Below, piece after piece: positions 12,862-25,290 of a stretch of 64,000 bases of DNA. How positions within the stretch are numbered: the first letter of the stretch is position 1; each line of letters starts with the position of its first letter. Under the pieces are notes generated by a model. The model was not told the origin of the DNA. It did not search any database and worked only from the letters and a program-made list of their open reading frames with translations. Source of the DNA: Apis mellifera. Lineage: Eukaryota; Arthropoda; Insecta; Hymenoptera; Apidae. The stretch covers positions 27,377,649 through 27,441,648 of the forward strand of contig NC_037638.1 in assembly GCF_003254395.2 (NCBI RefSeq). The letters run 5' to 3'. Position numbers and translations under genes: made by a program.

Positions 12862-13778
12862 TTTAGAAATTCATCTTTCTAAAATAATAAAAATTAAAAA
12901 AATTATTCTATTTAAATTATCGATCCTATTGATCAAATTGAGTTTCAACAATAGTAAGAATCTGGATAATCTGAGTAACGTCGTGGTATTGATATTAAAC
13001 GTAAAAAATGTTGAGGAAAGAAAATTAAATTTACACCAATAAATATTATAATAAATTAAATTTTTAATCGTTTAATGTTCAATAATAATCCAGTAATTAA
13101 TGGATATCGATGAATAAATCTTCTGAAATAATTGCAAATACTGCTCCTATAGAAAGAACATAATGGAAATGACCAACAACATAATATGTATCGTAAAGAA
13201 TAATGTCAATTGAAGAATTTGATAGTATAATTCCTTTTAGTTAATCTTCCAATAGTAAATAACATAATAAAACCTAGAGATCATAAAACTGAAATATTTA
13301 ATTTTAATTTTACTCCATAATAAGTTGCTAATCATCTAAAAAAAACTTTAATTCCTGTAGAGAATAATTATTGTTGCTAAAGTAAAATATGCTTGAGTAT
13401 CAACATTTAGTCCAACAGTAAATACATGATGAGCTCAGACAATAAATCCTAAGAATCCAATTCCTAGAATCCTTGCATAAATTATACCTAAATTACCAAA
13501 AATTTCTTTTTCACCTCTTTCATTTATAACAATATTTATAGAAATTAATCCAAATCCAGGTAAAATTAAAATATAAACTTCTGGATGACCAAAAAATCAA
13601 AATAAGCGTTGATTTAAAACAGGATCACCATCTCCTATTGGATCAAAAAATGATGTATTAAAATTACGATCAAATAATAATATAGTAATTGCTCCAGCTA
13701 GAACTGGTAATGATATAATTAATAAAATTGTTGTAATAAAAAACTGATCATGGAAATAAAGAAATTTGGTCATAATTG
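12862..13778 (-). pseudogene. NUMT: nuclear copy of the 3' two-thirds of mitochondrial cox1
   Basis: Read on the minus strand, this ~915-bp AT-rich block encodes cytochrome c oxidase subunit I, the haem-copper core subunit of the mitochondrial respiratory chain. The diagnostic peptide GHPEVYILILPGFG reads out around 13545-13600, with nearby TGA codons needed as Trp (invertebrate mitochondrial code). Further cox1 segments follow in order down to about 12862, near the cox1 3' end. It starts abruptly in mid-gene at about 13778. It is broken: around 13365-13375 about five bases are missing relative to the conserved reading, shifting the frame, and further substitutions and small indels occur. No neighbouring mitochondrial genes are attached. 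The boundaries are approximate (10-20 bp). It cannot be functional in the nucleus and is best explained by transfer of organelle DNA. Confidence 0.93.
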
Positions 13779-16140
13779 GATCGATAAGAAGTGGAGATTA
13801 GAAAGTGACCCGTGAGATTAATTTGATTATCAATGATTATCTCCAGTCAATTGTCGAATAAAAGCATGGCGTTTTAATGAAAGAAAGAAAATTTAATGAA
13901 ATAATAATATTCGCTTTGCCGATGAATGACGAAACGTTTGACACTATTGTGACGATATCCGTCCGATATCCACGTGTCGTGTATCGCACAATTTCGCAGT
14001 AGCTTCGTTATAATTACAAGAAATCGTATCTCTATCAGTTATTTCTAAGAATTTAGACGAGACAAATACATATATATACATACATGTAACGTTTATATGC
14101 GATGAGAAACTCGATAAAGATCATGAATGAACTGCAATGGCGTGCATGATTCATTTAGCGCCTATCTCAACTATATCTTCAACGGTAATTTTTTCCACGA
14201 TATTTTATTTTTGTTCTTTGATAAAAGCCTTGTTTCTTTAACGCCTTCGAATCTTAAAAATCTCTGATCCGTATATCGCGTTACTCGTTCCATTCCTAAC
14301 TTTAACGTTATGTCACTAGAGTTGCTTACCCGATAGAAATTTGAATAGTAACGAAATACATTTGTGTTACGTAATTATATGCTATATCATACGTATCGAA
14401 TGTATCGCTACTGTTTTTATAACAGGATATGAATAGAAATATGTCTCGAGAGATGGAATTATTTTTCTTAAAAAGAAATAGAAAAAAAAATGCCAATTGT
14501 TTCTTTTTTACTATAAATAGAATAATATCAGTCACGGTTAAGCTCAACCACCGATGTTATCATCGATGTTAGTCCAAATTAATCCACAGACGCGATACAT
14601 TATCTTATGCAGAAACTTATGCTTCCTTCGTCGATCGATTCGAAACGAATTTTTCAATTCTAATTGTTTAACGAATCGAATGAATTCGAAAGGATCGTTT
14701 TCTCCATTCGTTAATACGTCGCGATCATACTGATTGGAAATAATTGCAACGAGTCGAAATGTTGTCGACGTGTGCGTGCAAACCGTTCGAACGATGAAAA
14801 CGATTCGCGACATTGAGCGATTGGAAAAGTGTATCTCGTAAGCTCTGCCATCGACACGCGTAAAGTCGTTCGGTTGAGAAACCGAGGCCAATTCGTCTTG
14901 CAAATATTATCAAGATCGAATGATCGACAGCTACAAATCTCGAAACAAATTTCCACTCTCACGAACCGGCGCGATATTTTTTTATATTTCGATTACGTTC
15001 ATACGATCGAGTCGTTGATTTATACTTTTAATAAATCGATTGATATTTCGTCAGAATTCATATATTCGATTACGATTATAATATTTTAAACCAGTCTTCT
15101 ACTTGAAATCGTTTACCATTTAAAATTTGTAAAATCGTAAATCGTGTAAATTAATTTGATTAATTTTTTTAAAGAAACTATTTTAAATTATTACTCGATA
15201 TCTCTTCGTGTTAGTTTCTCTTATTGTAACTTATCGTAATATTTAACGAAACGAAAATCCATCCGGCTTAAGATGGCTTCCGGTTGAATGGAAAAAAAAA
15301 AAAAAAAAAAAAAAGAAAGAAAGAAATCAATCGGCATTCCATTCTTTCAATTTCACGGAAAAGTGTGCATTCTTATTTGTCAATCGGAGATAAGCGTTGC
15401 AATCGTTGCGCCAATAAAACATTATTAATCCCCCGATTATTTGCCAAGATTGTGTGTACACCGAGATACGAGATTTTTTATATCATTAGTAAAATTTATT
15501 TGGACGTCTAGAAATGCATTTTTTCCCAATTACCCAAGAATTATCTTTTCACTTTATCCGAACACCGTCTTCTTCTCAAACGATCGATCGCGGAAAAAAT
15601 TTAAAATACGACTCATGCTTTCGTCGCGTAATTTCATAATTTCGTCTTGCCTTTCGCAATTACATTTTTAAATGCGTTCGAATATTTCAAAAATCAGCGA
15701 TTCGCGACGAAAAACTTGTACGTCGAACGAGCGATATTTAATTTTAATTAATCGGCGGTGATATTTAGGTAGAAACGAGAGAAGAACAAGTTGCTGGGAT
15801 TCTTATCTAAACGCACAATATTACGCGAGATTATAATTTTTATGTCTTCAATTTCAAGAGAAACTTTGTTCTAAATGATTCCCTCAAATATTTGCAACGA
15901 TGATAAGCACTTTTCCTATAAGATTGTTTATCCAATTCCGTTTATTCTAATGCGAAAACAATCGAGCATCTCTTATTATACTACCAAATATTACTCACGT
16001 TTAAAATTACACATCGCGCCAATAATACACGCTCGTTTACTTTCTACTTTCGTTTCACTTTTTCGAAAAAAAGAATCTTATATCTTTTATATCTCCCCGT
16101 AAAATCTTATTTTCAAACAATATAATAATGATACGCCTTT
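13779..16140. other. AT-rich non-coding stretch
   Basis: Strongly AT-rich with a poly-A run at 15292-15314. The minus frame 14544-14903 (119 codons) is open but has no recognisable motif and no splice support. Nothing else is visible. Confidence 0.6.
15292..15314. repeat. Poly-A tract
   Basis: Run of A followed by GAAA units. Confidence 0.95.
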
Positions 16141-16151
16141 GGAATTCGAGA

Positions 16152-16190
16152 TATTCATTTTTCACTTGCAGGCTTATCGGTAAGTACACC
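16152..16190 (+). other. Possible 8-nt microexon flanked by consensus splice sites
   Basis: A pyrimidine-rich stretch ending TTTTTCACTTGCAG is followed after only eight bases (16172-16179) by GTAAGTACACC, a textbook donor. The pair could mark a microexon. It could instead be a degenerate intronic recursive site or a chance pairing. No flanking exon of a known gene can be tied to it here. Confidence 0.2.
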
Positions 16191-19100
16191 TAAAACACCT
16201 GAATCGATTCTCGCAATCATCTCGTATAAAATGAAAATGCAAACGCGATATAAATGATATAACAATTAGTATAAAGCAAACGCATAAACGCGAATAATTA
16301 CAAATTTTGATTAATCGATCTTCTCTTACATATCTTAGACATCCATCACGTTTTCTTCTTTCGTCGAAGAATATTACGCGAACGAGGTTGGCCGAAATTG
16401 CTGGTCGAGATTGGCGGACGTAACGAGTATCAAAGTATAATCGCGTTTGTGATTAAAAATGCGAGGAACTGGGGAGAGAAGCGACGAACGGATAAGGATC
16501 GGGTCGCGACAATGATCGAAGGGATGGGAAGGAGGGGGAAGGAGAAACGAGATGGATCGATCGGACAGCGAGCCGGTCGGATGTGTGAGTATCCATCGGA
16601 CGTTTGCTCGCAAAGGTGGCCGCATTCTCGCCGCTTGGCGCCACATGGCCGTCGCACCGAGTCCGGTAAACACGGACGAGAGTCAATAAGTCATAAAATC
16701 CCAACGTCTAGGCATCATCCATTCGGCTATCTGTGCCGATTTCTGTTACACCGGGTATACGCTTCTTCTTTCTCTTGTTTTCGCTTATATATATATACGC
16801 TTTCGAGGAAAGTGTACAGCTTTTGGGGAATCGAAAGAGGATTTGGAGGAGGAAAAAATGGTTAGTCACGGAGTTTAATCGAGAGAGAAATTGGTAAATC
16901 ACGGACCGCACGCGAAAAGGAAAACAGACTCGTGAAAATTGGCAGATATCTCGCTTTATTTTCTCTTCGTCGGACCTTTTTTTTTTTTTTTTTTTTTAAA
17001 GAAAACGCAAATTCATTTCTTTCTTTCGTTGGAAGCAAAGCGAGGAGGAAAGTTATCGTAACGTATTAATCGTGGAGAATTTGGAGAAATCGGTTTGAAA
17101 AGTTACGTAAACGCGGCACGGATGCCAAGTTAATATACCCCCCGATATATCCTAGGATGTAAATGTATTTTCACGTAGGTTGGCTGGAAGGTAAAGTAAG
17201 TTTGCGTAAACCGAAAGTTTCGGAAGGAAGGAAGCGTAGAACTGGAGGAGGTTGTAAAATTCGTCGAATGTGGAGTACATGAGCCGTGTCGGTGGGGGGA
17301 GGGATGAACAACACATTAGTCAAAGGCAGTTTACGTGGTCGATGTAACCGAGGCGCTGGTATTTGTGACTCGTCTACCAATTTGTTTCAACGTTTGACAA
17401 ATGCATTCGGGAGCGGGATGGGAGAAAACTCGTCTGACGGAACGAAACGGCGAAGGGAAAAGTGGGGAAAGATAAAGTAGCGCGAAGCAAAGGGTGATGG
17501 TAGTGGTGGATTGACGTTGGCATTGTCGCGTTGGTGTTGGTGGCCGTGTCTGTGACACGCGTAAACTGGATGTTGGTTGACGATGGAGGAAAAGGGGCGT
17601 TGGTGTTGGTGTTGGAGAAGCAACGTGGGAAGAAAGGAGACGGGAGGAGGAGAGGAGAGGATCGCCGCTCTGATTTGGGTTACTAAACTGTAAACAAATT
17701 CCAACTTTTTGTTCCATCGATTATCGATCGGCGCCGAGTGCACAGACCTCCCCGGGTATACTGGCACGGGTATATACTCCACGCCGCTTCCATGAATAAT
17801 ACGAGTTGAAACGGCGGCTAACGGGTGATCCGATTCTTTCGCGATCATCAAACTTTTCCAACGAACTTGCACGTCCCAATTTTCCAATTTTCTGATCTTC
17901 CACTCCAACCAACCATATATATATATATGTATATATAATCGTGATCGGAATAAACAGTGGTGGAGAGAAAAAAAAGAGAGGAGTTTTGATCGAACGTTCG
18001 TTCGGCTTGTTTTCCTCTCGAAACATCAGTTTCGAGCGCACGCGAACAACTTTCTCGCGATATTTAAACGCAGAACAGAACAAGGTGTCGGGGAACGGTG
18101 TCATCGAGGAAGAATTTTTATCGAAATCCGCAAGAGGTAGGGCGTTCCGCGGCGAATGAACAATCATCGAGGACGAGGAAGAGCGGGGTTCGCGCCGTTC
18201 GTTCGAGATAAATATAAAAATGCAAATGGGGAATGGAAAAGACGTGGCAGAAGCGTGGAAGGTAGAGGGGGGGCCCGCGATCGTAAACCGACGCGACACC
18301 AACGGAGACCGACGCGAGAATTGCGACTCGAACATGATTCTTCGACTCTTCGAGAAGGACGAAGAACTGGTGCTCCGTTCGATGAGATACACCGAGCTAC
18401 CGTATAATCGGGCTTCGAACCGGATTCGAAGCCGGGCAAACCTACCTTAAATCTTCCTCTCCGAGAAACACCCTGTACCTACTTTTTTAATCCTTCGCGT
18501 TAAGAGAGATGCGAAATTATTCCTTATCGATTTTCCTTATCACCGATCGCCGAAATTCCAAAGCAAACTTTAATAACGGTCCGCAGTTTTCGTTTTAAAA
18601 ATACGCATCGGCGTAATTTATACCTCGCGCTTTATAATCGGTTCGTTATTTTTTAACCGAAACCGACCGATATTTTTCCTTAATCCTCGTTTAAGTTTAA
18701 GATCCATCACAATTATCATCTTTGTTAAATATCGTAAAAAACTGATATCGTTTCGAAACCGAGAAGACGAAGCGGCCAATCCTTTTCGTTTCCGCCGTTT
18801 GCTTTCGCTCTCTTTAAAAGTTCTCGCGGACTTTTTCTTCCCGTCGAATCTTCTTCCTCTCGCGATGAATAGAGCCCAACGTTTAAATCGCCATTCAAAC
18901 GACGCTCCGCCATGCTACGTTCGTCTACGTTTGTTTTCTATCCGGCTTATATTCGAATACCGGCTTAACTCCACCAAGAAGGATTAACAAGCTCTTTTAT
19001 CAAAAACGGAGAACGAAACGATCGTATCCTGAAAATTTCCGCCCCAAACCCTTTCAAAGCAGCGCGTAATTTCTCGATTATTCCAAATTATTCTCCAAAT

Positions 19101-20580
19101 AAGGGAAGATAAATCGAAATTCTATCGATGATTTAAACTTGTTAATGGAATCGTACCGTTTTCATCAAAATCGCGTGAAATCGAGGGATTATATCCCGAA
19201 TCCTCGGGGAGAAGCGGCGTCCCATTATTGGCAAATCCCTGACAAACGACCATTGTCGGAAGTGTCAACGACGTTCGAACGTACAATCGAGGCCGGGATG
19301 ACGAGGCGCAACGAAAAGAGAGAGAAGAGATTTTCTCCCCGTAAGCTGATTAACTCTCGACCACCGTTTGCCAGCCTGTGATCGAGACTCGTCGACATAA
19401 AGGACTACGTACTCTCCTCGCAGTTTCCTCACCTGTCCATTTTTCGCATTTTTCGAATCAATCGATTCCTTCGGCCGAAACGAACGCACGAAACGAGCCT
19501 CGAAGAGTTATATCTTTGGAAAGAGCTTTCAACGTCCTCCCTCCTTCGAAGAATATTATTGGAAGAGAAGGAGGGGAGGCTGAAATTAACGATCCCTGCA
19601 CGAAACTTCTTGTGCGCGGCCGATGCACGAAGAACGGCAAGGCGACGAATATAAAAGCAGGGGGCTGCGGTCGTTTCTCGTTTCGGCCAGCTTCGACTAA
19701 TAGCCGGCACGGTTTTGCAACCGAAAGGAGCAGAGACGCAGGTTCAATCCGGCAGCGGCGGTCCGCGTAAATTGGCTAATTTAGACGCGAGGCCAGACGG
19801 GTCACCGTCTTTCTTAGGGGGAGCAATCAGGAGGCATAGGTTGTGAGGGAGGCGCGGCTTGTTAAGCTACCGCGCGTGCCTTGCTCCGTTTTATTCTCAA
19901 TTAACCCGTCTCCCCGATTGCCTCCAATCGAATCGAATTCGAAGCGAAGAAAAATATATGCCTCCAGATATATATATATTCTTCATTCTCCTTCCTCGAT
20001 AAAAACTGAGATAACTTTTCACTTACATCGCATTATGAAGATGTACGTAGATATTTGTCAACGAAATACTGCGCGAGAATAGAGAAAAGATGGTAAATTT
20101 GCGAGTAAAGATGTATCTTTACAGGTTGAAGAAAGCGAGTAAATAAGCAAGCGCACGAATGGGTGGTGTAACTACCGAGCCTCGACGAGGAGGTGAAGCA
20201 ATTTGTGGCACGCGAGGTTTGCACCTCGGGCCATCCTCGGCCACGCGCCGCTCGTCTTCTATATGGAGCACCACCTCCTCCAGCCCCACCCTCCGCTCTT
20301 CCATTCCAACGGTCGCTCGAATCGCGACACGGCCGTTACATTTCGCCGATCACAATTACGCGGCCAATTTTCTCCCGAGATAATAAATCGCCACAAGTCC
20401 ATCGCGAGATATCCTCCGACCCATTTCTTTCCCTGTGTAATCGATATCCCCTGAATATTAACTCGACCCTTCGTTCGACATATACGCGGTGTATAATTCG
20501 AGACGCGTGGAGGTGGAGGAGGAGGAGAGTCGAGAGACGATTGTCGAGATAATGGAGCGGGAGAGGCGGAATGAGAACCC
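16191..20580. other. Non-coding stretch, no gene seen
   Basis: Contains a poly-T tract (16977-16997), a TA run near 17920-17937 and a short perfect hairpin (18411-18433). Many overlapping Arg/Ser-rich frames occur on both strands (for example 17387-17908, 17721-18392 and 19378-19770). They contradict each other, and none shows a domain. Part of 19740-19900 is GC-balanced and may be a conserved element. Confidence 0.6.
16977..16997. repeat. Poly-T tract
   Basis: Uninterrupted run of about 21 T. Confidence 0.95.
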
Positions 20581-20589
20581 CTGTGCTCG

Positions 20590-20725
20590 GACGAGCCGCG
20601 TGGCCGCGGAAGATAACCGAGAGCTTAATTGTTTCTGGTCTGGCAACTCTGTATGCAGTCTGCAATACGTAGCAGGCAAAGGTGCGCCTTTGTTCATCGA
20701 ATCGAACGCAAAATTTGCATGCACC
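20590..20725. promoter_or_regulatory. Candidate enhancer with Sox/TCF and POU octamer sites
   Basis: CAAAGG-TGCG-CCTTTG (20677-20692) is a perfect inverted pair of TCF/Sox-type cores, extended on the right to CCTTTGTTC. About 20 bp further is a canonical POU octamer, ATTTGCAT (20713-20720). Sox and POU factors commonly bind side by side in neural enhancers (established). Use here is inferred. The block is GC-balanced and stands out from its flanks. Confidence 0.35.
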
Positions 20726-23700
20726 GTCGAACGTGAACCGCCGCCCTCTCAACTTTCAACCATTTCAACTCGGAGGAAAACCGACGACCACGCCTTTCCT
20801 CCGAATCACATTCGTTTGTGCATCACGGAGATTTTTCTCGATAGGAAGATCTCAGGCAGATGCCGTCCCAGCACTTGGATTCCGTTTTATCGGACGGTTA
20901 TCAACGGTGCTTCTTTGATTCCGTTCCAACAAACTCGAGAATGAGAGGTCGCGTAATTGACGCGAATCGGGATCGACCCTCTGACCGACCGCGACAACGC
21001 AATTCCGTACGACGGGCCACGTATCGTCCACTCGTTTAAGAGTATTTCAAGAAAGTAAGCAAGTTTTACGATATTCGCGCGAGGAAGGGAAAAACGACGA
21101 CGACGACGCCAGGAAGTGCGTAAAATTTCTTATTTTCGAAAATTTCAATCGGGATAAACGGTGAGCCGATAAATGTTTAATTTATCGATATTGCGCCACG
21201 GAAGATAAATATACGCCGAAAGAACCGAAATCAAACTTTTTCATTTACATTTATCGCGTATTAACGTGGTCAATTTTATCGATTCGTCCCGAAAAAAAAA
21301 AAAAAAATAAGAGGAAAAATAAGAATTTCAAGGACACGAGGTGTACGTACCGGATACCGATGCGTATAATGTATCAAGTGTTGGCTAAACGACGAAAGAA
21401 GGAAAGAAAGAAAGAAAGGAAAGAACGAACCGGTGGAGGATCGTTTAAGAACGCGAGTCTATTACGGCCGATTATTACGAGTAAATTTGTAGCGGTTTCG
21501 AACGGAACCTCGTGATTACCTCGCGTTAATCCGCGACATAATAAAGACGTTTGAGCGCGTATTATTTGGTCCGGTGATTCGCGGATCCTGGCCTAATTAC
21601 TATATAAAATGCTGAAACACGGCCGTTACGGCGAGGCAATAAAAACAGCACGGGCAAAACTGGCCGAACGTTTTGGCGCCTATAATGGCCACCCGTATCC
21701 TTTTATGCTCCTTCCTCCCAACTTTCCACCGGTACTCCGTCGAGGCCGACCGTATAACACGGACGCGTGCATTGAATTTACAAAAAAAGAAAGAAAGAAA
21801 GAGAAGAGGAGAAAAGAAATTCGAATATCGCTCGATATTCGTCAATCCTCCTTTTACGAACCTTTGTTCATCTATCGCTCGTGTGATACTTGTACTCTTT
21901 CGCGTATCGTTTATTGTCGCGAGAAAAAGAGAGAAAGGAAAGGCGATCGAAAGCAGAAAAAAAAGCCGAGAATGTACGCGCCTCGCGAGTCCTCCATAAA
22001 TACATAGGCGTAGCGTAATATACGATGCGACGCTTTACGATTTCTCATACGCATCGTACGTGTATTTGTTTACGCGCGAAACGAGAGAAAGAGACGGCGA
22101 ACGCGCGCATGTGTCAGCTTGCGTACGCGCCGCTTATTTAGTGACGCGTCGGCGCTTTTTTCCCCTCGGGGGGGAGCCCTCGAGGTCGTAGGGTCAGTTG
22201 GGCGGGGATCTTCGATCTTCTTTTTCTTCCCTCCCTCCTTCTAGGACCGCAAAAACGCATCGTTGCGTACCAACGTCGCGTTTTTACACCGATCTCGGTG
22301 CCGATTTTTCCGAATAAGCGGATCGAGAGAGAAATGGAAAGGAAAGGAAAGGAAAATACGTGGAAGGAGCGAATTTCCTTTCTCCGTGTTTCTTTCCATT
22401 ACACGAGTAACACACATATCGGAATGTTGTCGAACTTAACGGAAGGATCGTAAATCGGCATTTCGTGGAATGAAACGATGTGGTAGTCGTGCCGATCCGA
22501 CAATAATCTGAAAAATTTACAATCGATAAAGTCGAAAGGGGCGCGAGGGAATGTGAAGGCGGAGGACGATGATGAGGAACGGCGCGAAAAATAATACACC
22601 GGCACGGTCTCTGGAAACCTGACGAAGGAAAAAAAATAATAAGCACGCGGGAACGATGATTTTTCTCGAAAAAGAGATAAATATTAAAAAAAAGGAAAAA
22701 GCGCTCTTCTTTAAAACCGCGATTCCGTTCGCCTTCGTATTCCCCGTTCACTTCCTCCAACTCTATTCCATTACAATGCTCGATATTTTATTTTCAACTT
22801 GTTCTCTTCGGTGCTCGAGCTACTTTACTCCTTTCCTGTTTTCCCCGCTTTTCTTGTCAGACTGAGTTATTCTTTTCTTCCCTATCTTATTTACATTCTC
22901 TTTATTCGCTCGCTTCCTTCGTTCCTTCGTTCCTTCGTTTGTTTTTCACGTTATAAAAATATATATTTACGCGCGAGAGGAAATTCATCGGATAAATCTT
23001 TAAACAAAAGCGCAATATCGTATGAGAAAAAATTGAATAACGATAAATTTGCAGTTTAACGCGACTGACAAGAGATAAGAGACGACGCGATACAAGTATA
23101 CCGCGATATATTTCCACGTATCGAAATATAACCTTCAACCTGATATTCTAAAAAAGAAAAAAAAAAGAATCAAATGCCTACGCGATACAGAAATATAAAT
23201 TTTACGCATAATCTCGAAATGTCTAAACACTTTTTACTCCAACCCCCATTTTAACACGCCACGGGGATACAATTACGATAGTTCGATCGAATCTCTCGTA
23301 GATAAAACTCCAATGTATTCGACCGTGTTATTACAGCGGAGCTTATACGAGATAAATACGTAAACGAGATATATCTTAGAAATCGCGAAATCCCTGCGGT
23401 ATTTAACTCAACCGAGCGACAAACGCGGTGGACCCGTAAAAAGAAAAGTCTAAATTCGCGAGCTACTGCTGCAAAATAGTGAAATTTGTTCAGGAAATAC
23501 GCGTGCCAGTGAACATTTCGTTTCGTTTTTTCCACGTTCCGCGCCGGTTGGTGCGGTACATTCCGCGGCCGAAGGCTGTAAACATTTTGGCACCGCGATA
23601 CAAGAACAATAATTTAGTGTTCGCAAGGGGCCCGCGGCCGAGGCCCTTTTTGCCGCCACGGTTGGCCACGGAGCTGCGTTCGAAGCGGTTGTAACCCGGC

Positions 23701-25180
23701 ACGAAACGCGCGCCGCACGACGTCCACTTGTCGATTTTTGCGAAACGACAACCGCGCGCCCGTCTTATTCGTGCCGCGGTCGTTCACTTTGCCCGATTCT
23801 CGCTTGCCCGCGTGATACAAGCGGATTCGCGCGGGACGATAATTAGCAGTAAATCACCGGGGCCGATATATATACAGAGCTCGCCTCGCCACTCCGTAAA
23901 ACACGGGGGTGGTGGAATTATAATATAATCCCCCGTCCGCGATGAGAAACGAAGGAAGGAACCGCGTGTTTCGATGTTAAAAGGGACGAGAAGGAGCGGT
24001 TATCTTTCCTTCGTGAAATTATCACGTTCCTTCTCTCCTTTCTCTTTCGTTTGTACAACATCTGCGTGAGATAACGAGACGAAGAGAAGCGTGAGAATCG
24101 TATTTGAAAAATTTCACCGATTCCCTTGTTCTCGGCGAAAACCTGTACATTCGTCGAGGAGGATACGTTTAATAAAATGCCTGTCTATGCTTCCATTATA
24201 TATGTATATTTTATGCGAAAATAATTATCCGTTAATTACCCTTCCAGGGAATGGAAATGGAATTTTTTCCCTTTTTTTTGCCAGAAACAAAAAGAAGAAC
24301 GAAAGGAAGAAGGAGAAGAGGATGATGATGAAGAAGAAGAAGAAGAAGAAGAAGATTCGAAGGAAGCGGTAAGGTTCGGGTACGATCGGGTACACGTGCA
24401 GACATATGGATTCACGTTATGGGATAGCACGTAAAGGTTAGCGCCGCGTTATTATTTTTAAGACTGGTTGGATTGAATTTTTATAGGTCTGTTGGCGTAC
24501 GCTCGCAGGGCCCAGCGGTGCTCAATCCGAAGGTGAATCTGGACGGAGGGCAGCACGTTAACGAGGCACGCCGACGCTCGAGGAACAGGCGCCGGGCACG
24601 GTAACAAGAGGGCACGGACAACCCCGTTGAGGCGCGTTAGCATATGAATGCCAGGGTGGTGGAGCTACAAGCGAACGAAATACAGCTAATAAAAGGAAGA
24701 AGTTTTGAAAGGGACGCCGCGGTGGATCGGTTTCGTATAATAAACCCCCTTTCCTCCGTTCCAGAGGGTGTTAAGGTCCCCGCAAAAAAAAAAAGAAGAA
24801 GAGAAAAAGAGAGAAAAAGAGGAAAGGGTCGAATCCACCCTTCGTGCTCCCCGGTTTACCCATTGTTAAGTATACAAACGACTTTGGAACTCGTAATTTT
24901 CGATCGACTACCGGCCGGAGAAGAAATATTTTACGCTCTCGACGAAATCCACGCTGTTCCTCTACATCGATCTTTAAACGAAACCCTCTTTATTAAGATA
25001 TTACTCGTCAAACGCGATATCGTAAATATTTCCCACCTCTCGAAATCTTATCTTTATCGAAAACCATTGAAAACCGTATCCACCATAAATACCGTGTGTA
25101 TTCGAATATGACATTTACGACTCTGTCTCTCGGTCGCTAATCCATTCGATACGACTCACGCGTCGTCTAAAAAAATATTT
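20726..25180. other. Non-coding stretch, no gene seen
   Basis: Includes a poly-A run (21290-21307), GGAAA repeats near 22337-22352 and a GAT/GAA repeat (24321-24355). GC-balanced islands lie at 21480-21730 (with a TATA-like ACTATATAAAATG at 21599-21611) and 23510-23900. Open frames over these islands (for example 21609-22007 and 23490-23702) are unrecognised. Confidence 0.6.
24321..24355. repeat. (GAT)n-(GAA)n microsatellite
   Basis: Short GAT block followed by about eight GAA units. Confidence 0.9.
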
Positions 25181-25189
25181 ATACACAGG

Positions 25190-25290
25190 CTGTGAATCAG
25201 AGAAGATAGACGCCTCGTTCCGACACCTTAAACGCGGGTCAAAGTTCGCGTGGGTCAGGGCCGGCTTAATTGACACATTTAGATATCGGC
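25190..25290. promoter_or_regulatory. Candidate nuclear-receptor element (HNF4-like DR1 plus extra half-site)
   Basis: GGGTCA-A-AGTTCG at 25236-25248 is a direct repeat with a one-base spacer, close to the HNF4/USP/SVP type. A second GGGTCA lies at 25252-25257. A TTAATTGACA stretch follows at about 25266-25275. Motif identity is known from the receptor family, but occupancy is inference. Confidence 0.3.

Noticed and set aside
14544..14903. 119-codon minus-strand frame
   Set aside because: No motif, no paralogue, no splice support. It is kept only as a mention in the region entry.
17387..18392. Two overlapping minus-strand frames of 173 and 223 codons
   Set aside because: They overlap in different frames, are Ser/Pro/Arg-rich and unrecognised, and plus-strand frames cover the same bases.
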